64,000 nucleotides of DNA from JAOTZA01 sp965224065. GTDB lineage: Bacteria > Acidobacteriota > Thermoanaerobaculia > Multivoradales > JAHEKO01. The translations under genes were made by a program, and so were the position numbers. Shown here one piece after another: positions 26,843 to 35,685 of the stretch. Below the pieces are notes generated by a model. That model was given only the letters and a program-made list of their open reading frames with translations. It did no database searches and was not told the DNA's origin. How positions within the stretch are numbered: position 1 is the first letter of the stretch; each line of letters starts with the position of its first letter. The stretch covers positions 744,001 through 808,000 of the forward strand of contig CBDCYF010000005.1 of the NCBI GenBank assembly GCA_965224065.1, read 5' to 3'.

Positions 26843-27586
26843 ATGACGATTGACAGCGTGACGACCGATCCCGCCGACCAGAAGCTGACGGTTCTGGCCG
26901 TCGACGACGATCCCGAGGTTCTTCACGTTATTTCGGCGACGCTCGGTAGCGCCGGTTACGAGCTCTGGACCGCAGAGAACGCCGAAGACGCGCTGGGTCT
27001 GCTCGACGAGCACGGGCTGCCGCATCTGGCTGTCATCGACATCAACCTGCCCAAGATGGACGGGCTCAGCCTGACCAAGAAGATCCAGGACATCTCCGAC
27101 GTCCCGGTGATCATGCTCACCGTCGTCGACGACCGCGCCACCGTCGTCGACACCATCCAGAACCTGGCCGAGGACTACATCATCAAGCCCTTCAACCCCG
27201 CGGAGCTGGCAGCGCGGGTCGGAAGAATCCTCAAGCGAATCGGCGACTTCTCCTACACCCATCAGCCCCTGATTCAGGTGGACGAGCATCTGGCGGTGGA
27301 CTTCGTCCACCAACGGGTCATCATCAACGAACGGCCGCTCGCCTTGACACCGACCGAGACCAAGCTTCTCTACATCCTCATGCGGGATGCCGGCAAGACC
27401 ATCGTCACCAAGCAGATTCTCAAGCGCGTGTGGCCCGACGAGGACGCCGACGAGAACACCTTGCGCGTCCACATCCACCGGCTGCGCCAGAAGATAGAGA
27501 TCTCTCCCAGCCGGCCGCGCTACGTCGTCACCGAGCGCGGAGCCGGATACAGCTTCGCGACCCTCCCCGGCGGCCAGCAGGCCTAG
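26843..27586 (+). CDS. OmpR/PhoB-type DNA-binding response regulator
   Basis: A two-domain transcription regulator of 247 residues. Residues 15-135 are a receiver: acidic pocket Asp21-Asp23, phospho-acceptor Asp66 in VIDINLPKMDG, Thr93 in IMLTVVDD and Lys115 in YIIKPF. Residues 145-240 are a winged helix with LTPTETKLLYIL, the recognition region ENTLRVHIHRLRQKI and the wing VVTERGAGYSF. AGGAAGGGG precedes the ATG. No histidine kinase lies beside it; the neighbours, tail to tail, are a lone receiver and an Hpt protein. The DNA target is unknown. Confidence 0.93.
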   Translation: MTIDSVTTDPADQKLTVLAVDDDPEVLHVISATLGSAGYELWTAENAEDALGLLDEHGLPHLAVIDINLPKMDGLSLTKKIQDISDVPVIMLTVVDDRATVVDTIQNLAEDYIIKPFNPAELAARVGRILKRIGDFSYTHQPLIQVDEHLAVDFVHQRVIINERPLALTPTETKLLYILMRDAGKTIVTKQILKRVWPDEDADENTLRVHIHRLRQKIEISPSRPRYVVTERGAGYSFATLPGGQQA

Positions 27587-27599
27587 CGCCTAGCGGCGC

Positions 27600-27965
27600 C
27601 TATCTCTCCAGCAAACGCTCGATCTGCTGGATAAAGCCCTGCGGATCCAGGATCGGCTTGGCCACATAGTCGTCAAATCCCATCGCCAGCAATCTCTCGC
27701 GATCACCCGCCATGGCGTGCGCGGTCAGCGCGATGGCCGGGATCTTCGCCCACCGGGGCTCCTGCTTGAGCTGGCGCAGGATGTCGGTGCCATCGATGCC
27801 CGGCAAAGAGATGTCGAGGAGAACCAGGTCGGGAATCTCCTCTTTTAGGCCTTCGAGCGCGGCATCGCCGGTCTCGTATTCGGTGAGCTCAAAGCGATCC
27901 CGAAGGATCGCCCTCACCAGCAAACGGTTGTCGGGATTGTCTTCAACTACCGCAATCCTCTTCAC
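27600..27965 (-). CDS. Stand-alone receiver-domain response regulator
   Basis: A 121-residue CheY-like receiver without an output domain. Asp9 forms the acidic pocket with Glu8, Asp51 in LLDISLPGIDG is the phosphate acceptor, Thr81 in ALTAHAM and Lys103 in YVAKP complete the site. Its start lies inside the end of the Hpt gene (23-base overlap), so the two are translated together and probably exchange phosphate. It could be the intermediate or the output of a phosphorelay whose hybrid kinase is encoded elsewhere. Lone receivers of this kind also act by protein-protein contact. Confidence 0.92.
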   Translation of the reverse strand: MKRIAVVEDNPDNRLLVRAILRDRFELTEYETGDAALEGLKEEIPDLVLLDISLPGIDGTDILRQLKQEPRWAKIPAIALTAHAMAGDRERLLAMGFDDYVAKPILDPQGFIQQIERLLER

Positions 27966-28317
27966 GATCGACTCCCCTCTCCCTCCGTTGTAGTCGGTCG
28001 AGCGAATCCAACAACTGCAACATCTGCTGCTCTGCCGCCGGCCAGCTCGCCGCTACTTTCGCGATATCACCGTTCGAAGCGGTGTGTTCCAAATCTTTCA
28101 AGGTCTCAACCAGGGCCGTGGCTCCGAGCATCGCGCTGGATGAGCGAAGCGAATGGAAGGCCTTGGCCGCCGACTCGGCATCCTCTGCGTCGAGCGCCCG
28201 CTGGATCCTCTCGCGTCGCGCCGGCGCGTGGGTCACGTAGAGCGCAAACAGCTCGTCGATGAGCTTCCGCCCTCCAACCGTTTCCAGTTGCGCAAGGATC
28301 TCGGTGTCCAGCTCCAT
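27943..28317 (-). CDS. Hpt-domain phosphotransfer protein
   Basis: A 124-residue four-helix histidine phosphotransfer protein. The active segment is FHSLRSSSAMLGA with phospho-acceptor His55; the usual motif is His-x-Leu-Lys-Gly, so Arg replaces Lys and Ser replaces Gly. The N-terminal part (LIDELFALYVTHAPARRERI) is typical of Hpt domains that serve hybrid kinases. It overlaps the receiver gene by 23 bases and lies 45 bases behind the TPR gene in the same direction. No kinase is encoded in the window. Confidence 0.88.
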   Translation of the reverse strand: MELDTEILAQLETVGGRKLIDELFALYVTHAPARRERIQRALDAEDAESAAKAFHSLRSSSAMLGATALVETLKDLEHTASNGDIAKVAASWPAAEQQMLQLLDSLDRLQRRERGVDREEDCGS

Positions 28318-28362
28318 TCCACCGTCTCCTGAGGGAAATTGACGCTCAGCGGCGTTTTGCGC

Positions 28363-29610
28363 TCATTGCAACGCCGCCAGCATCTCCTTCGCCGCCGCAG
28401 CATCGGGGTTTTCCGGATCGAGCTCCAGAAACTTCGACAGCAACGCCTTGGCCTGTTCGATCTCGCCCGAGCCGGCCATGCAAAGCCCCAGCATGTAGTG
28501 CGCGTGCGGGTGATTGGGTTGAATCTCGAGGGCACTGCGGAACGATTGCAACGCCAGGTCTCTTTCGTTGGCGTTGAACAGACGAACTCCCTGCTCGTGG
28601 AAAACCTCGGCGGCCTCCTCGGGGCTGACCTCGCGCAGCAGGGCGAGCGCCGCGGTCGCGTCCTCTTGCCGATCCAGCTCACGCAGGACCTCGTACCGCA
28701 GTGCCAGGGCGCGGACGTGCTCGGGATCCCGCTCGAGAAAGGCGTCGACCGCGGTGAGCGCCGCGCTCCAATCCTCGAACGCACGATGGATGTGCGCGAG
28801 GTTGACGTGTGCCTGGTAGAGATCGGGGTTGAGCTCCAGGGCCAGGCCGAAGCGCTCGCGCGCCCGCGGCAGATCGGAAGCGCCGACCGCCGCCACGCCC
28901 TGGTTGAACACCCGGGCGGCGGCCTGCGGCCCGGGGTGCTCGGCAACCAAGCGGTCGACCACGGCGGATGCCTTCTCCACCTGCCCGGCGCCTTCGTAGG
29001 CATCGTTGAGCATCAGCAAGATAGGCAGCCGGCCGGGTTCCAGCTCTTCGAACCGCTCCAGTGACTCGATCGCCAGATCGTACCGCTCGGCTTCCAGGTC
29101 GATACGCCCGATTCCAGCCAAGGCGATGGCCAATCCCTCGTCCTCGGCCAAGGCCTCGCGGAATTTCCCGGCCGCGCTCTCGGCGTCGCCGCCGTTGTAG
29201 AGCTCTACGCCCTCGTTGTAGAGACGCGAAGCCTTGTTGCGTGTCTGGATGGCCTCGAGCGCGGCACGATGCTGTTCGCCCTCGACGACGCTCAAAAGCT
29301 TGAACTCCGCGGTCAGCGTTTCGCGCTCGGTGATCTCGATCGGCCCTTCATATGGGTCGTAGCCTTCTCGCTGCAAGCGGACCGTGTAGGTCTTCGACGG
29401 ATCCTTGATCGTCATCGTGAACTTGCCGCGCTTGTTGGATTTGGCGCGCTCGCTGACCGTTCCGTCGGCAGAGCTGACGGTGACCTCGACACCGTCGAGC
29501 GGATTGCCGTCCTTGTCGGTCACCACCCCGGCGATCTTGCCGGACGCGGCGAGCAGCACTGCGGAACCCGACAACGCCAGAAACATCACCATCAACAGGA
29601 GCTTTTTCAT
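28363..29610 (-). CDS. Exported TPR protein with N-terminal carboxypeptidase-regulatory-like domain
   Basis: A 415-residue exported protein. Residues 1-22 are a signal peptide (MKKLLLMVMFLALSGSAVLL). Residues 24-105 form a beta-sandwich of the carboxypeptidase regulatory-like type: GKIAGVVTDKDGNPLDGVEV, GKFTMTI and YTVRLQREGYDPYEG. Residues 125-415 hold about seven tetratricopeptide repeats, for example LYNGGDAESAAGKFREAL and LAHIHRAFEDWSAALTAV. It is therefore a periplasmic or surface protein-protein adaptor of unknown partner. ATG 29610 has GAGGAGG upstream and starts the signal peptide; longer frames are rejected. It lies between the M2 peptidase gene (43 bases) and the Hpt gene. Confidence 0.85.
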   Translation of the reverse strand: MKKLLLMVMFLALSGSAVLLAASGKIAGVVTDKDGNPLDGVEVTVSSADGTVSERAKSNKRGKFTMTIKDPSKTYTVRLQREGYDPYEGPIEITERETLTAEFKLLSVVEGEQHRAALEAIQTRNKASRLYNEGVELYNGGDAESAAGKFREALAEDEGLAIALAGIGRIDLEAERYDLAIESLERFEELEPGRLPILLMLNDAYEGAGQVEKASAVVDRLVAEHPGPQAAARVFNQGVAAVGASDLPRARERFGLALELNPDLYQAHVNLAHIHRAFEDWSAALTAVDAFLERDPEHVRALALRYEVLRELDRQEDATAALALLREVSPEEAAEVFHEQGVRLFNANERDLALQSFRSALEIQPNHPHAHYMLGLCMAGSGEIEQAKALLSKFLELDPENPDAAAAKEMLAALQ

Positions 29611-29653
29611 CGACCCGGGCCTCCTCACCTCTTGGTCCATCGCGCGCCTTTTC

Positions 29654-31477
29654 CTACCAACCGCACTCGAGCCCGTCCGTCTGCTCCCCGAGCCATTCGT
29701 CGAGCGGAGCAAAGTAGTCGAGAATCGCGGTGGCGTCCATTTCTTTCTCACCGGTGACCACTTCGAGCGCCTCCGGCCAGGGACGGCTGGCGCCCATTTC
29801 GAGCAGCCGAATCAGGCGGTCGCCGGCATCCTTGTTCTCGTAAATCGAGCACCGGTGCAGTGGCCCCTCGTAACCGGCCGCCTCGCACAGCGAGCGTTGA
29901 AATTGAAACTGCAGAATGTGCGCCAGGAAATAGCGGGTGTAGGGCGTATTCGCCGGCACGTGGTACTTGGCGCCGGGGTCGAAGTTCTCTTCAGAACGCT
30001 CGACCGGAGGCCGAACACCCTGGTATTTCTCCCGCAGCTCCCACCACGCCGCATTGTACTCATCGGGGCCGGCCTCTCCCGAGAAGACCCGCCAGCGCCA
30101 GGCGTCGACCACCAGCCCAAAAGGCACAAAGGCGATCTTGTCGAGCGCCATCCGGAGCAGAACACCGATGTCTTTGGAGGCATCGGGCTCCTTGTCGAGC
30201 AACCCCAGTTTCACCAGGTACGACGGCGTGACCGACAGAGCGATGGTGTCCCCAATGCCCTCATGAAAACCGTCGTTGGCGCTCTCTCGAAAGAGAACTG
30301 GTTGGACGCTGTAGGCGCGTTGATAGAAGTTGTGGCCCAGCTCGTGGTGAATGGTTGAGAAATCCTCGGCGTTGATCTCGATGCACATCTTGATGCGGAT
30401 GTCGTCCATCATGTCGATGTCCCAAGCACTGGCGTGACACACCACATCCCGGTCGGCGGGCTTGGAGAACTGCGAGCGCTGCCAGAAGGTCTCGGGCAGG
30501 GGCTCGAAGCCGAGCGAAGTAAAGAACCTCTCTCCATAGCGGACCATCTCGCGTTCGTCGAGCTCTCGCTCGCGCAACAGATCGGTCAGGTCGAAGCCGG
30601 GGTCGGCCCCCTCCGGGGCGACCAGATCGTAGACGTTCGCCCATGTCTGCGCCCACATATTGCCCAAGACGTGCGCCGGGATCGCCTCATCCAGGGGCAC
30701 GACCGCATCCCCGTAGCGCTGATTGAGCCGCGCGCGGACATAGCAGTGAAGACGCTCGTACAGGGGTCGTACTTGGTCCCACAATCGGTCCAGCTCGGCC
30801 CGGAAGTCATCCGCCGGCATGTCGTAGCCGGAGCGCCACAACGCGCCGAGATCCGCAAACCCGAGCTCTCGTGCGCCCTGGTTACCGAGCTCAGCGAACC
30901 GCCGGTAATCGTCCCGCATCGGCGGCGAGATCGTTCTCCAACCCTGCCACGCTTCCAGAAGCTCGTCCGGATCGCGGCTCTCGCCCATGGTACGCGACAG
31001 CGCGCCCAGGTCGCGGCATTCGCCGTCGTCCGGGCAGTACTGCCCCTTCCCATAGGCGCTCTCGAGCCCGGCGGCGATGGCGGTCAGCTCCTGCCGCAGC
31101 TCGGCATCGCTGGGTGCCGGCAGGGTGATGGCCGTTTTCAGAAGCGCCAGCTTGCGGGCGATTTCGCCGGACAGCTCGAGACCGTCGAATTGTGTGGCCT
31201 GCTTGGCAAAGGCCATCTGGGCCTCGATAAAGCGCTCGTAGGCCTGCGCCGCCAGCGTTTCGGTGTCCTCGGTGATGTACGTCTGTTGGACCCACTGGGC
31301 GCGCCCGAGCTCGATGACCAAGCTCTCAAAACGGCTCTCGGCCTCCGCCAGGAACTGCTCGGCGCCGGCGGCCGATGCCTCATAGGCACCGGGCGCCGAG
31401 GAGCCAGCTGGCCCGCAAGCGGCGGCAAAGGTCAAAGCCACGACCGCGACAAGGGTCAGACGGGGGGATCTGTCCAT
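29654..31477 (-). CDS. Peptidase M2 family lipoprotein (angiotensin-converting-enzyme homologue)
   Basis: A 607-residue zinc dipeptidyl carboxypeptidase. The N-terminus is a lipoprotein signal: hydrophobic LVAVVALTFAA followed by Ala-Ala-Cys at about residue 21, so it should be tethered to a membrane. The catalytic zinc site IHHELGHNFYQRAY and the downstream FHEGIGDTIALS (third ligand Glu) are the M2 signatures, and AKYHVPANTPYTRYFLAHIL near the C-terminus matches ACE active-site strands. Such enzymes release dipeptides from C-termini. The ATG at 31477 has AAGGAG nine bases upstream; the longer frame is not coding. It probably supplies peptide nutrients or trims periplasmic peptides. Confidence 0.92.
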   Translation of the reverse strand: MDRSPRLTLVAVVALTFAAACGPAGSSAPGAYEASAAGAEQFLAEAESRFESLVIELGRAQWVQQTYITEDTETLAAQAYERFIEAQMAFAKQATQFDGLELSGEIARKLALLKTAITLPAPSDAELRQELTAIAAGLESAYGKGQYCPDDGECRDLGALSRTMGESRDPDELLEAWQGWRTISPPMRDDYRRFAELGNQGARELGFADLGALWRSGYDMPADDFRAELDRLWDQVRPLYERLHCYVRARLNQRYGDAVVPLDEAIPAHVLGNMWAQTWANVYDLVAPEGADPGFDLTDLLRERELDEREMVRYGERFFTSLGFEPLPETFWQRSQFSKPADRDVVCHASAWDIDMMDDIRIKMCIEINAEDFSTIHHELGHNFYQRAYSVQPVLFRESANDGFHEGIGDTIALSVTPSYLVKLGLLDKEPDASKDIGVLLRMALDKIAFVPFGLVVDAWRWRVFSGEAGPDEYNAAWWELREKYQGVRPPVERSEENFDPGAKYHVPANTPYTRYFLAHILQFQFQRSLCEAAGYEGPLHRCSIYENKDAGDRLIRLLEMGASRPWPEALEVVTGEKEMDATAILDYFAPLDEWLGEQTDGLECGW

Positions 31478-31538
31478 TCCAAGAATCTCCTTATTTGCTC
31501 GCCGGGCCGAATGCCGGCCCCGGCGGCGGGCCGGTATG

Positions 31539-32744
31539 TTACCGCGAACCGACTCTGGCGGTTTGCTCGACTGCAGCCGCAATCCGCTCCAGGCCGCGCC
31601 GCAGCTCGTCCCGCGAGCAGGCGAACGAGATGCGCAGAAACTCGTCGGCACCAAACGCCGCGCCCGGTACGGTCGCGACTCGGGCGTGGTCCAGCAGATC
31701 GCGGCAGAAGGCCACCGAGCCGGTGGCCCGGCCGTCCTTGCCGTCGCCATAGCAACGCGAGACCCGGGGAAACGCGTAAAAGGCCCCCGCCGGCGGCAAG
31801 CACTCGAAGCCATCGACGGCCGCGAGCCCCTCTACGACCAGATCGCGCCGGGCCTGGTACTCGGCGGTCATCCGGGGGATCGACTCCCCCGCCTCGCGCA
31901 GAGCGGTCAGCGCTCCGACCATCGCAAACGTGGTCGGGTTGGAGGTCACGTGGCTCTGGATAGCCGCGACCGCAGCGGCCAGGCGCGGCGGAGCGAACAC
32001 AAAGCCCACTCGCCAACCGGTCATCGCATAGGTCTTCGAAAACGACCCGGCCAGTACCACGGTGTCCGGGAACTCGCTCGCCAGCCGTGCGACGCTGGCG
32101 TACTCGGCGCCGTCATAGAGAAACCGCTCGTAGGTCTCGTCCGCCAGAACGACGATCTCACGCTCGGCGCAGGTCTCCACGATGGCTCGCAGATCCTCCG
32201 CCGAGATCACCGCCCCGGTCGGGTTACAGGGGCTGTTGAGAATCACCAGCCGGGTGGTGGCATCGAGCGCCGCCTCCACGTCGTCGGGACGCAGCCGGAA
32301 CCCCTCGGTCGACCGAGTCGGGATGACGACCGGATCGGCGCCGGCCAAGCGAATCTGCTCCGGAAACGTCACCCAGTAAGGGCTCGGGAGAATCGCCTTG
32401 TCGCCCCGATCGAGCAGGGCCAAAGCCAGCTCGGCGAGCCCCGTCTTGCCGCCCACGGTGACCACGACCTGATCGGCGGCCCAGGGCGCCGCGTAGCGCT
32501 CCGCGTAGTCTTGCGCGATCGCCTCGCGCAGCTCGGGCAGGCCGGCAGCGGGGGTGTACCTCGTCCTACCCTGGCGCAGAGCTTCGATCGCCGCCTCCAC
32601 CGCTTCGGGCGGAGAATCGAAATCGGGCTCCCCGGCGCTCAGGTCGATCACATCCACACCACGCGCACGGAGCTCTTTCGAACGCCGCGACACCTCGAGG
32701 GTCGCGGACTCCCCCAGACGAGCGAGGCGAGGGGAAAACTTCAT
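31539..32744 (-). CDS. PLP-dependent aspartate-type aminotransferase (class I)
   Basis: A 401-residue fold-type I aminotransferase. IDLSAGEPDFDSPPEA, YTPAAGLPELREAIA, ILNSPCNPTGAV (PLP-ring region), ADETYERFLYDG (Asp and Tyr to PLP) and GSFSKTYAMTGWRVGF (Schiff-base Lys) are in the expected order, with FLRISFACSRDEL carrying the carboxylate-binding Arg. This branch usually transfers amino groups between aspartate or prephenate and 2-oxoglutarate. The ATG at 32744 gives the family N-terminus. It has no ribosome binding site, but TATCCT (a -10-like element) lies six bases upstream, so a leaderless message is possible. Confidence 0.9.
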   Translation of the reverse strand: MKFSPRLARLGESATLEVSRRSKELRARGVDVIDLSAGEPDFDSPPEAVEAAIEALRQGRTRYTPAAGLPELREAIAQDYAERYAAPWAADQVVVTVGGKTGLAELALALLDRGDKAILPSPYWVTFPEQIRLAGADPVVIPTRSTEGFRLRPDDVEAALDATTRLVILNSPCNPTGAVISAEDLRAIVETCAEREIVVLADETYERFLYDGAEYASVARLASEFPDTVVLAGSFSKTYAMTGWRVGFVFAPPRLAAAVAAIQSHVTSNPTTFAMVGALTALREAGESIPRMTAEYQARRDLVVEGLAAVDGFECLPPAGAFYAFPRVSRCYGDGKDGRATGSVAFCRDLLDHARVATVPGAAFGADEFLRISFACSRDELRRGLERIAAAVEQTARVGSR

Positions 32745-32801
32745 CGGCGGAGGATACAGCAGCGGACAGCAGGCAGTCCGACCTTGCGACGATGGCCTAC
32801 G

Positions 32802-32807
32802 TATAAT
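32802..32807 (+). promoter_or_regulatory. -10 box upstream of the DsbD-like gene
   Basis: A perfect TATAAT in the divergent gap between the aminotransferase and DsbD-like genes. A start near 32814 would leave about 35 bases before the chosen GTG. No good -35 box is seen at the normal distance. Confidence 0.5.
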
Positions 32808-32849
32808 AGCTGCCCGCGGCCCTTGCTCGTCCTTACTTCGCGACTTCAA

Positions 32850-34655
32850 GTGCAGACCAAGACACCGATCGCCCGCTCTGTATGGGCGGCCCTATTATTG
32901 GCCGCGCTTCCCACGGTGCCGCTGTCGGCCCAACTGTCCTGGCAGGAAAAAGCTGCGGTGTCGTTGGTGGCGGACCGGACCGCCTACGAGCCGGGGGAGA
33001 GCGCGCGGCTGGCGGTATTGCTGGCGGTCGAGCCCGGCTGGCACGTCAACTCCAACCAGCCGACGTTCGACTACCTGATCCCGACCGTCGTTACATTTAC
33101 CCCGCCACAGGGTTGGACGGCCCCGTCGGTGACTTATCCCCAGGGGGTGCTCAAGACCTTCGCGTTTGAAGAGCAGCCGCTATCGGTCTACGACGATCAG
33201 GTGGTTATCGACGCGACGCTGGTGATTCCATCCGACACCGAGCTGGCCGAGGCACCGGTCTCGGTGGCGGTGCGGTACCAAGCCTGTGACGACAGCAAGT
33301 GTCTGCCGCCGGTCACGGCCCAGGCCCAAATCGACCTGACGATCGGGACCGGGGGTGAGCCCGTCGCAGCCATGCCATCCGGGAGCGCCGTCGACGATCC
33401 GTCCGGCACACCACCGCGCAAGCTGTGGGCGTTTGTGCTTTTCGGGATCCTGGGCGGCTTGCTTCTCAACGCGATGCCCTGCGTGTTGCCGGTGCTCTCG
33501 CTCAAGGTTCTCGGTCTGATCAAGAGCTCGACCCACGGCCGGCGCGGAGTGTCGATAGGTGCCCTCGCCACGCTCGCCGGGATCCTGTTCTCCTTCTGGC
33601 TGCTGGCGGGAGCGGCGGTCGGCGCCAAATGGCTGGGGGCGACGGTGGGCTGGGGCGTCCAATTCCAGCAACCGGCCTTTGTGGTCTTTCTGACCCTGGT
33701 GGTCGTGTTGTTCTGCCTCAACCTGTGGGGGCTGTTCGAAGTTCCGTTGCCGGCTTCGCTGGCGAACTGGGCCGGCTCGGCGGGCGGCGAGGGTCTGGCG
33801 GCGCATTTCACCTCGGGACTCTTCGCCACCTTGCTCGCCACACCCTGCTCGGCGCCGTTTCTCGGCACGGCGGTCGGATTCGCGCTGAGCCAGAGCGCGG
33901 CGACCATTTTCATGATCTTTACCGCCGTGGGTCTGGGGATGGCCCTGCCCTACCTGGCGATCGCGGTCGCGCCGGGCAGCGTGCGCATCTTGCCCAAGCC
34001 CGGGCCATGGATGAACACCTTCCGGGTCTTGATGGGCTTTCTGCTCGCCGGCGCCGCGGTGTGGCTGCTCTACGTGCTCTCCGCTCAAGTGAGCCCCGAA
34101 CGGCTGGCCTTTATCGAGCTGGCATTGCTGGGATTGGCCTTCTGTGTCTGGCTTCGCCACGCAAAAGGCCCTGGTGGCTCCCGTCTTGCGGCGCTGGGTG
34201 TCGGAGCCTGCGCGGCGGCGGCGCTCGCGCTGGCCGTGACCGCGGGGACCGCGCCGAATCCGGCGCTCGAGGAGGAGACCGTGCAGCGGATCGGATGGGT
34301 CCGCTTCGATCGGCGGGAAGCCGAGAACCTGGCGGCGGAGGGCCGCCTCGTCTTTGTGGACGTGACGGCCGACTGGTGCTTTACCTGCAAGGTCAACGAG
34401 AGACTGGCCCTCGAGACACCCGAGGTCGCCTCCGCGTTCGAACGCCACGGCGTGGTGCCCATGAAGGCCGACTGGACCAACCGCGACGACGAGATCTCGC
34501 GGTTTCTGAACGACCACGGGCGATACGGTATTCCTTTCTACCTGCTCTACCGCCCCGATCGAGAGCCGCATCTCTTTGGCGAGCTCATCACCAAGGAAAC
34601 CGTGGTCGCGGCGGTCGAGACGGCGGCGAGCCGTACCGCTTCGCTCAGTCCCTAG
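32850..34655 (+). CDS. dsbD: DsbD-type thiol:disulfide interchange protein
   Basis: It carries electrons from cytoplasmic thioredoxin to periplasmic disulfide proteins. The 601 residues show the full DsbD layout: signal peptide (about 1-25), N-terminal periplasmic domain (30-165) with the redox pair in YQACDDSKCLPP, an eight-segment membrane domain (190-460) with NAMPCVLPVLSLK and ATPCSAPFLGT, and a C-terminal thioredoxin fold with DWCFTCKVNE. The start is taken as GTG 32850, just before the signal peptide; TTG 32823 is an alternative, and the long frame further upstream is antisense to the aminotransferase. No clear ribosome binding site is present. It may serve cytochrome maturation or repair of periplasmic proteins. 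Confidence 0.92.
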   Translation: MQTKTPIARSVWAALLLAALPTVPLSAQLSWQEKAAVSLVADRTAYEPGESARLAVLLAVEPGWHVNSNQPTFDYLIPTVVTFTPPQGWTAPSVTYPQGVLKTFAFEEQPLSVYDDQVVIDATLVIPSDTELAEAPVSVAVRYQACDDSKCLPPVTAQAQIDLTIGTGGEPVAAMPSGSAVDDPSGTPPRKLWAFVLFGILGGLLLNAMPCVLPVLSLKVLGLIKSSTHGRRGVSIGALATLAGILFSFWLLAGAAVGAKWLGATVGWGVQFQQPAFVVFLTLVVVLFCLNLWGLFEVPLPASLANWAGSAGGEGLAAHFTSGLFATLLATPCSAPFLGTAVGFALSQSAATIFMIFTAVGLGMALPYLAIAVAPGSVRILPKPGPWMNTFRVLMGFLLAGAAVWLLYVLSAQVSPERLAFIELALLGLAFCVWLRHAKGPGGSRLAALGVGACAAAALALAVTAGTAPNPALEEETVQRIGWVRFDRREAENLAAEGRLVFVDVTADWCFTCKVNERLALETPEVASAFERHGVVPMKADWTNRDDEISRFLNDHGRYGIPFYLLYRPDREPHLFGELITKETVVAAVETAASRTASLSP

Positions 34656-34683
34656 GGAACCGATCGGCCCAAATCCGGGGCTC

Positions 34684-35685
34684 TTAAGCTAAGGCCGAGA
34701 CCAGTTCCTCGGTGAACCGGTCGGTCGAGGCTTCTCCGCCGATGTCTCGAGTGCGCACACCACGCACGCCGACCACCTCCCGCAACGCGTGGCGGATCCG
34801 ATCGGCCGCCTCCCTCAGCTCCAGATGATCGAGCATGAGGATCGCCGAGCGTAACAAGGCCATGGGGTTGGCAAGATTCTGCCCCGCGATGTCCGGTGCG
34901 CTTCCGTGGACGGCTTCAAAGACCGCCATGTCCACCCCGAGGTTGGCTCCCGGAACCACTCCCAGACCACCTGCAAGACCCGCGGCCAGATCCGAGAGAA
35001 TGTCTCCATAGAGGTTGGGCAGCACCAGCACGTCGAATCGCTCCGGACGTACCACGAGCTGCATTGCCATCGCGTCTACGATCCGGTCGTCGGACTCGAT
35101 CTCCGGGTATTCCTCGGCGACCTTGCGGACACACTCCAGAAACAGGCCGTCGGACTGCTTCATGATGTTGGCCTTGTGGACCGCGGTCACCAGCTTGCGG
35201 CCGTTTTTGCGGGCGTATTCAAAGGCGAAGCGAGCGATCCGCGTCGAGGCCTTCTCGGTGATGATCTTCAGGCTCTCGACCACGCCCGGAACGACCTGGT
35301 GCTCGATCCCGCTGTAGAGCCCCTCGGTGTTTTCCCGCACCACCACGAGATCGACGCCCTCGTAACGGCTCGGCACGTTGGCCAGCGACTCGACCGGTCG
35401 CAGGTTGGCGAACAGATCCAGGGTGCGCCGCAACCTCACGTTGACCGACTGGAAGCCACCGCCGACCGGGGTGGTCACAGGTCCCTTGAGAGCAACTTTG
35501 TTGCCGCGAATCGACTCCAGCACATTCTCGGGGAGTGGGTCACCGTACTCCTCGACCACCGCGGCTCCCGCGTGGCGTGTCTCCCACTCCAGATCGGCTC
35601 CCGCCGTTTCCAGCACTCGCACCACCGACTCGGTCACCTCGGGGCCGATGCCGTCGCCGGGGATCAGGGTCACCCGCTTGCTCAT
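34684..35685 (-). CDS. NAD-type isocitrate dehydrogenase (IDH3-like)
   Basis: A 333-residue decarboxylating dehydrogenase of the isocitrate/isopropylmalate family. VTLIPGDGIGPEV, KGPVTTPVGGGFQSVNVRLR (the VGGG-x-x-S-x-N signature of isocitrate enzymes), VVRENTEGLYSGIEH, NLYGDILSDLAAGL and FEAVHGSAPDIAGQNLANP are present. The substrate signature points to isocitrate, not isopropylmalate. The short length matches NAD enzymes such as mitochondrial IDH3. It overlaps the preceding hypothetical gene by 4 bases (ATGA) and converges on the DsbD-like gene. Having this beside an NADP-type Icd suggests separate catabolic and biosynthetic roles, which is inference. Homoisocitrate is a possible substrate. 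Confidence 0.85.
   Translation of the reverse strand: MSKRVTLIPGDGIGPEVTESVVRVLETAGADLEWETRHAGAAVVEEYGDPLPENVLESIRGNKVALKGPVTTPVGGGFQSVNVRLRRTLDLFANLRPVESLANVPSRYEGVDLVVVRENTEGLYSGIEHQVVPGVVESLKIITEKASTRIARFAFEYARKNGRKLVTAVHKANIMKQSDGLFLECVRKVAEEYPEIESDDRIVDAMAMQLVVRPERFDVLVLPNLYGDILSDLAAGLAGGLGVVPGANLGVDMAVFEAVHGSAPDIAGQNLANPMALLRSAILMLDHLELREAADRIRHALREVVGVRGVRTRDIGGEASTDRFTEELVSALA

Noticed and set aside
31536..32849. Long N-terminal extension of the DsbD-like frame
   Set aside because: It is antisense to the aminotransferase; the DsbD signal peptide starts only at about 32850.
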